Origin: Priestia koreensis
GTDB taxonomy: Bacteria; Bacillota; Bacilli; Bacillales; Bacillaceae_H
DNA: 60,159 nucleotides
Assembly: GCF_001274935.1 (NCBI RefSeq)
Contig: NZ_LILC01000027.1
Span: 1-60,159, forward strand
Direction of reading: 5' to 3'
Each line of letters opens with the position of its first letter. Within the stretch, counting starts at the first letter, position 1. The notes beneath the pieces are model-generated. The model was not told the origin of the DNA. It did not search any database and saw nothing but the letters and a program-made list of their open reading frames with translations. The translations under genes and the position numbers were made by a program. This document shows positions 44,653-53,674 of the stretch, piece after piece.

Positions 44653-44959
44653 TTCCTATCTCCCGTCGTTCAATTTCTCCCGCTTTTTCCCGAAGTAACC
44701 GTGCCTCTTCATAAATTGCATAAATAAGCTCGTTTCCTAACCCAATGCCTTTGTATTTATGATGGATTGCTTCTTGGCTGACTTGCTCAAATTTGTCACG
44801 AGACTGACTTTCCCAATCGCTCCCTAGTTTTTCAACCTGAGATTGATGTTGTCGGTCAATTCCCTGTATAGAATTTATCGCCTCATTAATCTTTCCTACA
44901 AAACGTTCAAGTGCATCCGCCTGCTGTCTTAACTTTTCCTTCTCTGTTGTACGAAACAA
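44633..44959 (-). CDS. small WXG-like helical protein, possible T7SS partner
   Basis: A 108-residue helical protein with a WES turn in KLGSDWESQSRDKFEQV, closely parallel to the WXG turn of T7SS partners and to the WTG of the YwqH-like protein in this window. It starts at TTG 44959 after a GGTGGTGA site. It is translated with the 88-residue protein and far (about 31 kb) from the T7SS core, so it may be an orphan substrate or chaperone pair. Confidence 0.62.
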   Translation of the reverse strand: MFRTTEKEKLRQQADALERFVGKINEAINSIQGIDRQHQSQVEKLGSDWESQSRDKFEQVSQEAIHHKYKGIGLGNELIYAIYEEARLLREKAGEIERREIGNGQNKY

Positions 44960-45290
44960 TCCGTATCACCACCACGTTCCCATTTTATAACAGACTTAAT
45001 TATACTATCACTACGCTTAGTAAAAAATGCTATAAATGACACATTTATTAAAAATCACTAGGAATATATTCCTTATTTTTCATGCTTCCTTTCACTTATT
45101 TCCATATGTAATCGCTTCATTTTTCAATATAAATTCTATTTTCTGAAAAAAACCCCTTTTTTTAAAACTATATGTATTCGTTCCTTATTATTATCATATC
45201 ACTTTTTCCTCAACAAACGTATCATGTAAACGGCAAATAAAGACTTTTCAGCTCGTGTTCTGTTCTATGTTGTCACCTGTGATATACCAA
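44960..45290. other. AT-rich intergenic region without a visible gene
   Basis: About 330 bases upstream of the WXG-like pair and downstream of pncB. It probably holds the promoter of the pair; no clear hexamers or open frames with ribosome sites were found. Confidence 0.4.
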
Positions 45291-45325
45291 AAAAGGTAAT
45301 GGTAGCCGTGTTCCATTACCTTTTC
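45291..45325 (-). terminator. terminator of pncB
   Basis: A 12-bp perfect stem (AAAAGGTAATGG with CCATTACCTTTT) and a 10-base loop; on the minus strand it ends in a T-run. Confidence 0.9.
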
Positions 45326-45330
45326 ATTTT

Positions 45331-46794
45331 CTATAAGCTTACTTGCATTGCTGCGACCTTCTCTTGTTCTTCGCTAATTTTACTCATTTTGTGATTCCAG
45401 CACGCCTCGCTTAAATCGACAGGGTAGCTCTCTGCATTTAACGTTCGCTTATATTCATCCCATAAATCATTCAAACTTGCTTTTGCATATTCTTGGATAT
45501 CCTGTGTAGAAGGCAACTCATATGTAAGTACCCCGTTATCGAATACTTTTACATGCAAATCCTTTGCGTAAAAGTTCGTCACGAACTTACTCACAAACGT
45601 ATGCGTAGGATGAAACATTTTCAGCTTCGTTTCATTTTCTGGATGCTCATGATCCAACGCAATGTAGTCTCCCTCAGATTTTTGGTTCGCCATATTAATG
45701 ATGCGATATACTTTCTTCAATCCTGGCGTTGTTACCTTCTCCGGATTGGCGGAAATTTTAATCGTATCTTCAAGCGTCCCTTCTTGTCCTTCGATCGCCA
45801 CTAGCTTATACACAGCTCCAAGGGCCGGATTGTCGTAAGCAGTAATTAACTTCGTGCCAACTCCCCATACGTCAATTTTCGCTCCCTGAGATTTGAGATT
45901 TAAAATGGTTTCTTCATCCAAGTCATTTGATACCACAATTTTTGCCTCGTGAAATCCTGCTTCATCCAGCATAGCGCGCGCTTGCTTTGAGAGGTAGGCT
46001 AGGTCACCGCTGTCTAGGCGAATACCAATGAAACGAATGTCGTCACCTAGTTCCTTCGCCACACGAATCGCATTCGGAATACCAGAGCGTAGCGTATCAT
46101 ACGTGTCTACTAAAAATACACAGTCTCGATGACGCTTTGCGTATGCTTTAAACGCCGTATATTCGTCTTGATAGGCTTGAATCATAGCATGAGCATGCGT
46201 ACCCGCAACAGGAATATTAAAAAGCTTCCCTGCTCGCACATTACTTGTCGCGTTGAAGCCCCCAATATACGCTGCACGTGCGCCCCACAGAGCTGCATCA
46301 AATTCGTGTGCACGTCTTGTCCCAAATTCTAGCAGTTCATCATCGTTTGACAGATGACGAATACGAGATGCCTTCGTTGCGATCAGCGTTTGGTAGTTCA
46401 CAATATTTAATAGCCCCGTCTCAATTAGCTGAGCTTCTGCTAACGTTGCTTCAATACGGATAATGGGTTCGTTTTCAAAGGCAATCTCACCCTCGCGCAT
46501 AGCGTGAACTGTACCTGTAAAACGAATCGTCTCCAAGTAGGCTAAAAAGTCGTCTTGATAGCCAAGATTTCGCAAATACTCAATATCATTTTTTGAAAAC
46601 TGAAATTGTTCTAGATAGCGGACAATTTTTTCAAGTCCAGCAAACACCGCATAGCCGTTTTGAAACGGAAGTTTCCTAAAATACAAATCAAACACTGATT
46701 TTTTTTCGTGAATGCCATCTGCCCAATATGTTTCCACCATGTTAATTTGGTACAGATCTGTATGCAGCGCTTTGCTATCGTCGATTGAATACAT
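45331..46794 (-). CDS. pncB: nicotinate phosphoribosyltransferase
   Basis: A 487-residue enzyme: N-terminal LHTDLYQINMVETYWADG, FDLYFRKLPFQNGYAVFAGL, the ring FGTRRAHEFDAALWGARAAY region, the catalytic-loop histidines in PVAGTHAHAMIQAYQDEY, and FIGIRLDSGDL for PRPP/phosphate binding. It makes nicotinate mononucleotide from nicotinate, PRPP and ATP in NAD salvage. GGGGGAA precedes ATG 46794. It lies 43 bases after the Nudix-type gene and is probably co-transcribed. Confidence 0.96.
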   Translation of the reverse strand: MYSIDDSKALHTDLYQINMVETYWADGIHEKKSVFDLYFRKLPFQNGYAVFAGLEKIVRYLEQFQFSKNDIEYLRNLGYQDDFLAYLETIRFTGTVHAMREGEIAFENEPIIRIEATLAEAQLIETGLLNIVNYQTLIATKASRIRHLSNDDELLEFGTRRAHEFDAALWGARAAYIGGFNATSNVRAGKLFNIPVAGTHAHAMIQAYQDEYTAFKAYAKRHRDCVFLVDTYDTLRSGIPNAIRVAKELGDDIRFIGIRLDSGDLAYLSKQARAMLDEAGFHEAKIVVSNDLDEETILNLKSQGAKIDVWGVGTKLITAYDNPALGAVYKLVAIEGQEGTLEDTIKISANPEKVTTPGLKKVYRIINMANQKSEGDYIALDHEHPENETKLKMFHPTHTFVSKFVTNFYAKDLHVKVFDNGVLTYELPSTQDIQEYAKASLNDLWDEYKRTLNAESYPVDLSEACWNHKMSKISEEQEKVAAMQVSL

Positions 46795-46837
46795 CTTAAA
46801 TTCCCCCTAGCCCTTTCTAGATGAAAAGGCCGTTTTT

Positions 46838-47593
46838 CTATGTCGCATTATAAATTGATGAAAAAGGCTCGTAGCCTGTAAACCGGTACAGCTGTGCAGG
46901 AGCCTGTGAATACTGATTTGATTTCTTTGGCTGACCGTTTGCATCGCAAATCGGCTCTAATACGCCCTGACGTTTTTTCGTAGACGTAATCCCTTTTAAA
47001 AAGTTCGCCTTGTCAATATCAAGGCCCGGAACGACCGTTTGAACGACGTTGATCAGCTCAGCGATTGTAAACTCATCTGCCAAAAACTCTTTTGCCAAAA
47101 TCGTCGTGAGCATGTTAAAACGAATGCGCTTGACGGCATCTCTTAAAATATCGTTATGATCAAAGGCTAAAGAAAGGTGCATCGCCTCTTCGACAGGTAC
47201 AAGCTTTGCTTTTGTAGCCTGTGTGGACGTCTCCATTGTGCGAAAGTTCACATATGGTACTAAAGCATAGTAAGCAATGGTTGGTATCCATCCATTTTTT
47301 TCGTTCGGCGTATAATAGGCCCCAAGCTGCTTCAAGTGAACATCGTCTCCAATGCTTGTTTCTTCTTTTAGCTGCCGAAGTGCTGATTCAAACAGCGTTT
47401 CGTTCTCTTTAGAAAAACCTCCTGGGAACGACCACTGATTTGGATACAGCTTACTTTCCTCGCTTCGCTGAATGAGTAGTACTTGAAGCTCCAATTGTGG
47501 CAACGATTTTCGCTTCGAGGCCACTGGCTTTGGAGCCAACGTAAAAATGCACAAATCGGTCGGTAAACCATCTGGCGATCGATAATTGTTCAT
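46838..47593 (-). CDS. Nudix protein with C-terminal winged helix (NrtR-like or hydrolase)
   Basis: A 251-residue protein. The Nudix box reads GGFSKENETLFESALRQL followed by KEETSIG: the EE pair is kept, but the canonical RE is RQ and the final Gly is Ser. A C-terminal domain (about 150-251, TIAELINVVQTVVPGLDI, FLKGITSTKKRQGVLEP) resembles the winged helix of NrtR-type regulators and of related ADP-ribose hydrolases. The downstream pncB supports a role in NAD metabolism, as regulator or ADP-ribose pyrophosphatase. Confidence 0.8.
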   Translation of the reverse strand: MNNYRSPDGLPTDLCIFTLAPKPVASKRKSLPQLELQVLLIQRSEESKLYPNQWSFPGGFSKENETLFESALRQLKEETSIGDDVHLKQLGAYYTPNEKNGWIPTIAYYALVPYVNFRTMETSTQATKAKLVPVEEAMHLSLAFDHNDILRDAVKRIRFNMLTTILAKEFLADEFTIAELINVVQTVVPGLDIDKANFLKGITSTKKRQGVLEPICDANGQPKKSNQYSQAPAQLYRFTGYEPFSSIYNAT

Positions 47594-47735
47594 TTCTTAC
47601 ACCTCTTCGTGACGCTCAAGTTTAAGATTTTCATACCTACTAATTTAAGATGTATTTTTAACAATGTCAACATAACAAGCCTAAACGAAGCGATTTTTCT
47701 CATCCAATTTTATCCTCATCCCTTTTTAACCACAA

Positions 47736-47777
47736 AAAAAGCCTTATTTTCGCGCAGAGCTGAAAATAAGGCTTTTT
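47736..47777. terminator. strong bidirectional-type terminator
   Basis: A 16-bp perfect stem (AAAAAGCCTTATTTTC with GAAAATAAGGCTTTTT) and a 10-base loop. It ends the SUFU-domain gene on the minus strand, with T7 after the stem. Confidence 0.92.
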
Positions 47778-47780
47778 CGT

Positions 47781-48350
47781 TTACATGACTGATTTTCGTT
47801 CTAAATTAAAGATATTGACCTGCGCTTCTTCAAAATGACGAAGCAGAGAATCTACTCCGTGTTGAAGGGCGTGTGTTCGCTCTTTTTCTGAAATTGGAAT
47901 AACTTGAAGCCACGTAATTTTTTTGTCATCCGCGTCAATGGTTGAAAAATCCTCCCATAAGACAGGCGGAATTAATAATACATGCTGCATATGTAGGTCA
48001 GGATCAATTGGTGTAATCATGTCTTTATAAAGGGCTCCTGGGAAGCAGGACACGTGTGATTTCATTTTGTGGTACACGCAATGGGCTAAAATATCAGGGA
48101 AAATGTCATAGGTTGTTTGACAGGCCCCCACAAGCTCAATTCGAAGCGGAACTCCTCCGACAGTGTATCCCGTCGGTGCCTCGTAGCCTCCAATTGTCAC
48201 AAATGATGTTGTATCGTCGCGAAGCTGGTTTTCTACTGAAGCAACTTGAATGTTGTAGCGATCACCTTCATCTGAAAATGATTCCAACGTCGGCGCTATT
48301 CCAAACACCTCCGTTGCTTTTTGTATAATTCGTTCTTGCTCATTTGCCAT
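47781..48350 (-). CDS. suppressor-of-fused (SUFU) domain protein
   Basis: A 189-residue soluble protein with SUFU-like segments: TSFVTIGGYEAPTG, LRIELVGACQ, ILAHCVYHKMKSHVSCFPG, MQHVLLIPPVLWEDF and a final ITWLQVIPISEKE. Bacterial SUFU proteins often act as immunity proteins for polymorphic toxins. No toxin is adjacent. ATG 48350 (MANEQERII) lies nine bases after GAGG; ATG 48359 is directly at the ribosome site. Confidence 0.85.
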   Translation of the reverse strand: MANEQERIIQKATEVFGIAPTLESFSDEGDRYNIQVASVENQLRDDTTSFVTIGGYEAPTGYTVGGVPLRIELVGACQTTYDIFPDILAHCVYHKMKSHVSCFPGALYKDMITPIDPDLHMQHVLLIPPVLWEDFSTIDADDKKITWLQVIPISEKERTHALQHGVDSLLRHFEEAQVNIFNLERKSVM

Positions 48351-48599
48351 CCATCTCATCCTCTTTCTCTCTCACTTCTTCTATATTGTTCGCTGCAGAA
48401 CCATCCATACCTGTCCGCAGAGGAAGAACTTCGTTTTCTTTAATCTTAGTAGAAGTTGCTCGATTGTTCAAATGACGAACTCATTACAAATTGTTACAGC
48501 CCTTATCTACTACACTGAAATTGCCTGTTGAGGGCACTCTTTCTCTCTTCCTTCCCCTAGTTAACGTGTTTCTAGGAGGAGATACCTAGCCCATTTTAA

Positions 48600-48628
48600 T
48601 TGAAAAGGCTTCTTATGTTGGATATATT
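48600..48628 (+). promoter_or_regulatory. sigma-A promoter of namZ
   Basis: TTGAAA-N17-TATATT, about 150 bases upstream of namZ, the only good pair in the 430-base gap between the SUFU gene and namZ. Further upstream, CTAGG-N8-CCTAG (48572-48589) is an inverted repeat of unknown role. Confidence 0.6.
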
Positions 48629-48657
48629 ATCCTTTTATTTCTTTCTATAATAGAAGT

Positions 48658-48671
48658 AGAAAGCGTTATCA
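48658..48671 (+). promoter_or_regulatory. candidate CcpA cre site upstream of namZ
   Basis: AGAAAGCGTTATCA matches the cre consensus TGNAANCGNNNNCA at all fixed positions except the first. It lies 30 bases after the -10, where CcpA would block transcription. Confidence 0.5.
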
Positions 48672-48781
48672 ACACGTTCAGTCTCCTTCATCATTTTTTC
48701 GGCCAAGCTATCACTATGTGCTTACCCTCGGATTTTACAGGTATGAGCCTGTCAAATTAGATAAATAAAGGAGGAACCCTC

Positions 48782-50023
48782 ATGAAAAAATGGTTAGTAG
48801 GTTTCATCGCAATTCTCTTTGTCTTCTCTACGCTCCACTTCACAACAGCTTCTGAACGAAAAGATCACGGAAAGCCACCTAAGGTCAAGCTAGGTGTGGA
48901 AGTCTTGCTTGATCAGCATAAAGACTTATTAAAAGGGAAGCGGGTCGGTCTTGTAACAAACCCTACTGGCGTCGATCATCAGCTATCAAGTATTGTCGAT
49001 CTTCTTGCAAAGGATCCTGACGTAAATTTGACCGCTCTTTACGGTCCTGAGCACGGTGTTCGTGGCGATGCACAGGCTGGCGCGAACATTTCTTCCTACA
49101 TCGACAGTGAAACAGGTCTTCCTGTCTACAGCTTATATGGTGCAACTAAAATACCAACTGCTGAAATGCTTCAAAACGTAGACGTATTATTATTTGATAT
49201 CCAAGATGTTGGAACGCGTTTTTATACGTATATTTCCACTTTAGCTTATGTTCTACAAGGAGCAAAAGCACAGCATATTCCCGTCATCGTATTAGATCGT
49301 CCAAATCCACTTGGAGGTGATGTTGTAGAAGGCCCTGTCCTAGATCCTGCTTATTCTTCCTTCGTTGGACTGTATCCGATTCCACTACGTCATGGCATGA
49401 CGATGGGTGAGCTTGCTTCATTTTTTAACAAAGAATTTGACATTAACGCTGATTTAACCGTGATGAAGATGAAGGGCTGGAAGCGAAGTATGAATTACGA
49501 TGATACAAAGCTCTTTTTTGTGCCACCTTCACCTAACATGCCAACGTTAGATACGGCCTATGTGTATCCTGGCCTCGGGTTAATTGAAGGAACGAACGTA
49601 TCAGAAGGACGTGGAACGACACGACCATTTGAAACGATTGGTGCTCCGTATATCAATAGCACAAAGCTTGCGGCAAAATTAAACGCGCTTTATTTGCCTG
49701 GCGTCACGTTCCGAGCTACTTCTTTCATTCCAACGTTCTCAAAGCATAGCGGTGTGCTTACACACGGCGTGCAGATCTATGTGACAGATCGCAAGGAATT
49801 TAGAGCAGTTGAAACTGGATTGACTGTGGTGAAAACAATCCACGATCTGTATCCGAACGATTTTCAATTTAACTCCAACTTGTTTTTTGATAAGCTCATC
49901 GGAAACAGCTGGGTTCGACAAGACATTGAAAATGGTGCTTCTGTTAAATCCATCATGAACAAATGGGAAGCAGAGACAAAGCAGTTTGAAAAAGCACGGA
50001 AACAATACTTACTGTACAAATAA
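48782..50023 (+). CDS. namZ: exo-beta-N-acetylmuramidase NamZ (DUF1343)
   Basis: A 413-residue exported protein: signal KKWLVGFIAILFVFSTLHF, then GLVTNPTGVD, LYGPEHGVRGD, DIQDVGTRFYTYISTL, LDRPNPLGG and EGTNVSEGRGTTRPFE. These are the DUF1343 (YbbC/YzbB) signatures, now known as NamZ, which releases MurNAc from the non-reducing end of MurNAc-GlcNAc fragments. It lies convergent with nagZ, its partner in wall-fragment degradation. AAGGAGG precedes ATG. Confidence 0.94.
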   Translation: MKKWLVGFIAILFVFSTLHFTTASERKDHGKPPKVKLGVEVLLDQHKDLLKGKRVGLVTNPTGVDHQLSSIVDLLAKDPDVNLTALYGPEHGVRGDAQAGANISSYIDSETGLPVYSLYGATKIPTAEMLQNVDVLLFDIQDVGTRFYTYISTLAYVLQGAKAQHIPVIVLDRPNPLGGDVVEGPVLDPAYSSFVGLYPIPLRHGMTMGELASFFNKEFDINADLTVMKMKGWKRSMNYDDTKLFFVPPSPNMPTLDTAYVYPGLGLIEGTNVSEGRGTTRPFETIGAPYINSTKLAAKLNALYLPGVTFRATSFIPTFSKHSGVLTHGVQIYVTDRKEFRAVETGLTVVKTIHDLYPNDFQFNSNLFFDKLIGNSWVRQDIENGASVKSIMNKWEAETKQFEKARKQYLLYK

Positions 50024-50026
50024 TAA

Positions 50027-50057
50027 AAAGACGTGGATGCCCCGCATCCACGTCTTT
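50027..50057. terminator. bidirectional terminator between namZ and nagZ
   Basis: A 14-bp perfect stem (AAAGACGTGGATGC with GCATCCACGTCTTT) and a 3-base loop between the convergent genes. Confidence 0.9.
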
Positions 50058-50061
50058 CATT

Positions 50062-52008
50062 TTACTTTATTTTCAGTCCATATCCGAATGGATATAGAAT
50101 TTTTCCTGGCTGTGTAACAGATGGAATATTGACTGGAAGTTTTCCTTTTGGCTTCGCTGTTCCGAAAATGACTTCAATACCTGCTGGAATATTTGGCTGT
50201 CTGTAACGACCGTTTGAATAGCCCTTAAATCCGTACACCGCTAAGATTGATTTCGCTTCTTCAAAATTAGCCGCATCGTACGGATTACGTAAGCTCATCA
50301 GCACAAACTTTTTATCCTTTCCTTGTGCATACTTCATAATCGCACGAGGGGTCGATGTTGCCCATTTCGAGCTGTCTACGTTATCAACAATCACACCATC
50401 ATTTACAGCAGGATCATTTTTAACGACGTATGATCCGGTAATCACATAATCTGCTTCGTCGATTGCTTTTTTCATCTCGTCCGTTAAGACCTTGTTCTCA
50501 AACGTTATTCCCGTTACATCCACTTTCTTTATTCGATGACTTTTCACGAGCTCGTTAATTTTTAATTTCATCGCTTCTACTTGATCTGCAAACGGAGCAA
50601 GAATCACAACATTTTGATCTTTTTTCACTTTAAAAGGAAGCTGCTTATCATCGTTTTTTAGCACCGTAACGGCTTCTTCCGCCATTTTCTTTTCAGCTTT
50701 TAAATGCTTTTTGTTTCCAACGACGCTCAAAGCATTTTTTACTTTTTCATCTAGGGATTTCTCTGTTGCTTGTTGATCCGGTTGGTAAATGCCCTTTTTC
50801 ATCTTTAATTCAATAATTCGCTCTGCTGAATCGTCAATTTCGCTCATTGGAATTTCTCCTGTATGAACCGCATCAATGACCGCATTGTAGACCGTGTCTA
50901 AATTCTTTTCCATTTCTAGCGAATTGACCTGCGCTGGCATAAGAGCAATATCTACTCCCGCGTTAATTGCTCGAATAACCGCTTGCTCTTGTCCGAAATT
51001 ATCTGCAATCGCCTTCATGTTCAGCGCATCGGTTACAACAACACCTTTGAAACCAAGGTCCTCACGTAATAAACCTGTTAATACTTTTCGAGAGAGCGTT
51101 GCTGGTAGCATAATAGGTTGCCCATCTTTTTTGCTAATTACCTTTGTATCATCAACAGCAGGAAACTGAACGTGTGCCGTCATAACCATATCAACACCTG
51201 AATCAATGGCCTTTTTAAACGGATATAGTTCGTTCTTACGAAGATAATCTAAATCGTGATCCACAACAGGAAGACCAAAATGACTATCTGTTGCCGTATC
51301 TCCATGTCCTGGGAAATGCTTCACGCTAGAGACCATTCCTTCATTTTGAAGCCCTTTAATCGTCTGAATACCTAGCTTTGCCACAAGTTCTGGATTGGAG
51401 CTGAACGAGCGAACGCCAATGACAGGATTTGCTGGATTATTGTTCACATCAACAGAAGGTGAGAAGTTCACGTTAACTCCCAGTGATTTGAGCTCTTTTC
51501 CAATAATAGACCCCGTTGTGTACGCATTTTTTTCGCTTCTAGTCGCCCCTAATGCCATGTTTCCTGGAAGGTTTGTCCCTGATTGTAGCCTCGTAACAAT
51601 TCCTCCCTCTTGGTCAATGGTAATCAAGAGCGGAATGTCAGGACTCGCTTTTTGGAGTCCGTCTGTCAATCTGACCGTTTGTTCGGTATCCACGACGTTT
51701 TCAGCGAATAAAATGACGCCGCCTAAATGATATTTTTTAATAATGTCTCCTACTTCATCGTTCATAACGGTGAAGCCGCTCATTTTCGTATCGCCTTTCT
51801 TTTGCCAATTACGAAAATCTGGCATAAGCATTTGCCCTACCTTTTCTTCGAGGGACATGTTGTCGACTACTGCTTCTGCCTGTTGCTCCACTGATTCTGT
51901 AGGCTTCTTTTTAGCCGACGTCTTAGCTGTTGCATGATTTCCGACTGACACACTTGATAGTACCAAGCTTGCCAGAAGACCCGCTGCTACCATTTTTTTT
52001 GCTTTCAT
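50062..52008 (-). CDS. nagZ: beta-N-acetylglucosaminidase NagZ (GH3, two-domain)
   Basis: A 648-residue exported GH3 enzyme: signal peptide ([18 protein letters not shown]), [12 protein letters not shown], the catalytic His/Asp loop [18 protein letters not shown], nucleophile Asp in [13 protein letters not shown], and a second C-terminal domain (from about 400) as in B. subtilis NagZ/YbbD. It removes GlcNAc from wall fragments, giving NamZ its substrate. The Asp-His dyad that replaces a carboxylate acid/base is visible. Confidence 0.95.
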   Translation of the reverse strand: MKAKKMVAAGLLASLVLSSVSVGNHATAKTSAKKKPTESVEQQAEAVVDNMSLEEKVGQMLMPDFRNWQKKGDTKMSGFTVMNDEVGDIIKKYHLGGVILFAENVVDTEQTVRLTDGLQKASPDIPLLITIDQEGGIVTRLQSGTNLPGNMALGATRSEKNAYTTGSIIGKELKSLGVNVNFSPSVDVNNNPANPVIGVRSFSSNPELVAKLGIQTIKGLQNEGMVSSVKHFPGHGDTATDSHFGLPVVDHDLDYLRKNELYPFKKAIDSGVDMVMTAHVQFPAVDDTKVISKKDGQPIMLPATLSRKVLTGLLREDLGFKGVVVTDALNMKAIADNFGQEQAVIRAINAGVDIALMPAQVNSLEMEKNLDTVYNAVIDAVHTGEIPMSEIDDSAERIIELKMKKGIYQPDQQATEKSLDEKVKNALSVVGNKKHLKAEKKMAEEAVTVLKNDDKQLPFKVKKDQNVVILAPFADQVEAMKLKINELVKSHRIKKVDVTGITFENKVLTDEMKKAIDEADYVITGSYVVKNDPAVNDGVIVDNVDSSKWATSTPRAIMKYAQGKDKKFVLMSLRNPYDAANFEEAKSILAVYGFKGYSNGRYRQPNIPAGIEVIFGTAKPKGKLPVNIPSVTQPGKILYPFGYGLKIK

Positions 52009-52176
52009 TCTCCCAACCCCTTATGTAAGTTTTAAGAAAGCTTGTCAAAGAGCAATTGCTTGTCCGTACGCTCTTTTTGCCATTATCTGGCTCATTTTAA
52101 AGTTATCAAATTATTCAGTTTTTATTAAGTACCGATCCTACCATTTTCGGTCCCCTGCTCAAATGGGGTTTTGTAC

Positions 52177-52905
52177 CTATCTGTTAATTTCAATACTAAA
52201 TTTATAGCGATCTGCTCGGTAGAGAGATCGAGCAAATTCGAAGGGTCGATCGTTGCTCAGAATGGCCTGTCGCTCAATTAATAAAAGTGAATCACCCTCA
52301 TTAATTTCTAGCAAGTCTGCTTCTTCTTTCGTCGCATTAGTGGCCTCAATGACCTGCTTCCCTTTTGCAATATGAAGCTGCAAATCTTGCTGCGCATAGT
52401 CATATAAAGAGCTTAACAACTTATCTTTCTCAAGACTTGGCGCAAGACTTTCGGCCATATATAATACCTCATAGGCCATCGGTATACCGTCTGCTAAGCG
52501 GACGCGCTTAATCTCATATACCTCCTCATTCACATCGATCATCAGACGATCCGCTAATTGCTGTGAGGCATTGATCATCGAAAAGCTAATAAGCCGAGAG
52601 CTAGGCGTCATGCCTCTTGATCGCATATCCTCTGAGAAGCTTGTCAACCCCTGCAAAGAACGATCAAATTTAGGACTAGCGACGAAGGTCCCCTTGCCCC
52701 TCTGCCTCACTAAATAGCCGCCGTTAACGAGATTTGTAATAGCCTGCCTGACCGTCATGCGGCTTACTTCAAACCGTTCAGAAAACTCGCGTTCTGAAGG
52801 CATAAGGTGACCTGGCTTTAGACTTCCCTTTTGAATACTTTCTTTAATCCCCTCTTCAATTTGAAAATAAATCGGTACGGGTGAATCTTTTTTAATCGTG
52901 AACAT
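52177..52905 (-). CDS. nagR: GntR/HutC-family repressor NagR
   Basis: A 242-residue regulator: N-terminal winged helix (PSEREFSERFEVSRMTVRQAI) and C-terminal UTRA domain (MTPSSRLISFSMI, YEIKRVRLADGIPMAYE). It matches B. subtilis NagR/YvoA, which senses amino-sugar phosphates and represses nagAB. Third gene of the operon; its first codons overlap the end of nagB by 14 bases. A dre operator lies before nagA. Confidence 0.94.
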   Translation of the reverse strand: MFTIKKDSPVPIYFQIEEGIKESIQKGSLKPGHLMPSEREFSERFEVSRMTVRQAITNLVNGGYLVRQRGKGTFVASPKFDRSLQGLTSFSEDMRSRGMTPSSRLISFSMINASQQLADRLMIDVNEEVYEIKRVRLADGIPMAYEVLYMAESLAPSLEKDKLLSSLYDYAQQDLQLHIAKGKQVIEATNATKEEADLLEINEGDSLLLIERQAILSNDRPFEFARSLYRADRYKFSIEINR

Positions 52906-53650
52906 ATTCCATCAATCCTTTTTGTCGTACTACTTGTAGCGCATCTTGATCGGCAATAACCGTCACGTCCGGATGCATTTTTAGAACCGTTGCCGGAATA
53001 GACGTCGTCACATCAGACTGTAGAACCTCGGCTAAAATAGCTGCCTTTGCTTCTCCTGACACAAGTAAAACGATTCGTTTACTTTTTAGAATCGACGCAA
53101 TTCCCATTGTAATAGCGTGTGTAGGCACCTCATTCATACTTGTAAAATAACGTGCATTCGCTTCTCTCGTTGATGCAGTTAACTCCACAAGATGTGTATG
53201 AGAGCTAAATGACGTTCCTGGCTCATTAAATCCAATATGGCCGTTGCGACCAATTCCGAGCAGTTGAAGGTCCACTCCGTCTAACTCAGCAATTAACTGA
53301 TCATACTGCTTCGCTTCTTGCGCGGGGTCTTCGGCGTCTCCTTGTGGAACATGACAATGTTCAGGGGGCAAATTAATGTGCTGAAACAGGTGCTCATTCA
53401 TGTAGGAATGGTAGCTTTGCGGATGATCAGAGGATAAGCCAACATATTCATCTAAATTGACAGAATGAGCGTGCCCGTAGTCTGTTTCGTTTCTCGCGTA
53501 ATCTGAAATCAACTCATCATATACCCCAATAACTGTACCACCTGTTGCTAACCCTAAAACAGCATCAGGCTTTTCCTTCACTAATCTAATGATTGTTTTT
53601 GCTGCCGTTTGACTCATTTCCTTGTAATCACGAACCGCTATGACTTTCAT
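52892..53650 (-). CDS. nagB: glucosamine-6-phosphate deaminase
   Basis: A 252-residue enzyme: LGLATGGTVIGVYDELI, VNLDEYVGLSSDHPQSY (catalytic Asp), GIGRNGHIGFNEPGTSF and IPATVLKMHPD. It turns glucosamine-6-P into fructose-6-P and ammonia. Short monomer-type form as in B. subtilis. It lies 24 bases after nagA. Confidence 0.96.
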   Translation of the reverse strand: MKVIAVRDYKEMSQTAAKTIIRLVKEKPDAVLGLATGGTVIGVYDELISDYARNETDYGHAHSVNLDEYVGLSSDHPQSYHSYMNEHLFQHINLPPEHCHVPQGDAEDPAQEAKQYDQLIAELDGVDLQLLGIGRNGHIGFNEPGTSFSSHTHLVELTASTREANARYFTSMNEVPTHAITMGIASILKSKRIVLLVSGEAKAAILAEVLQSDVTTSIPATVLKMHPDVTVIADQDALQVVRQKGLMEYVHD

Positions 53651-53674
53651 CTGATCGCCTCCAGTAACATCTTG

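Noticed and set aside
52030..52060. cre-like sequence AGAAAGCTTGTCA upstream of nagZ
   Set aside because: The central CG is missing and spacing to the final CA is one base short, so the match is not convincing.
52140..52176. Terminator after nagR
   Set aside because: Only a CCCC/GGGG stem without a T-run was found.
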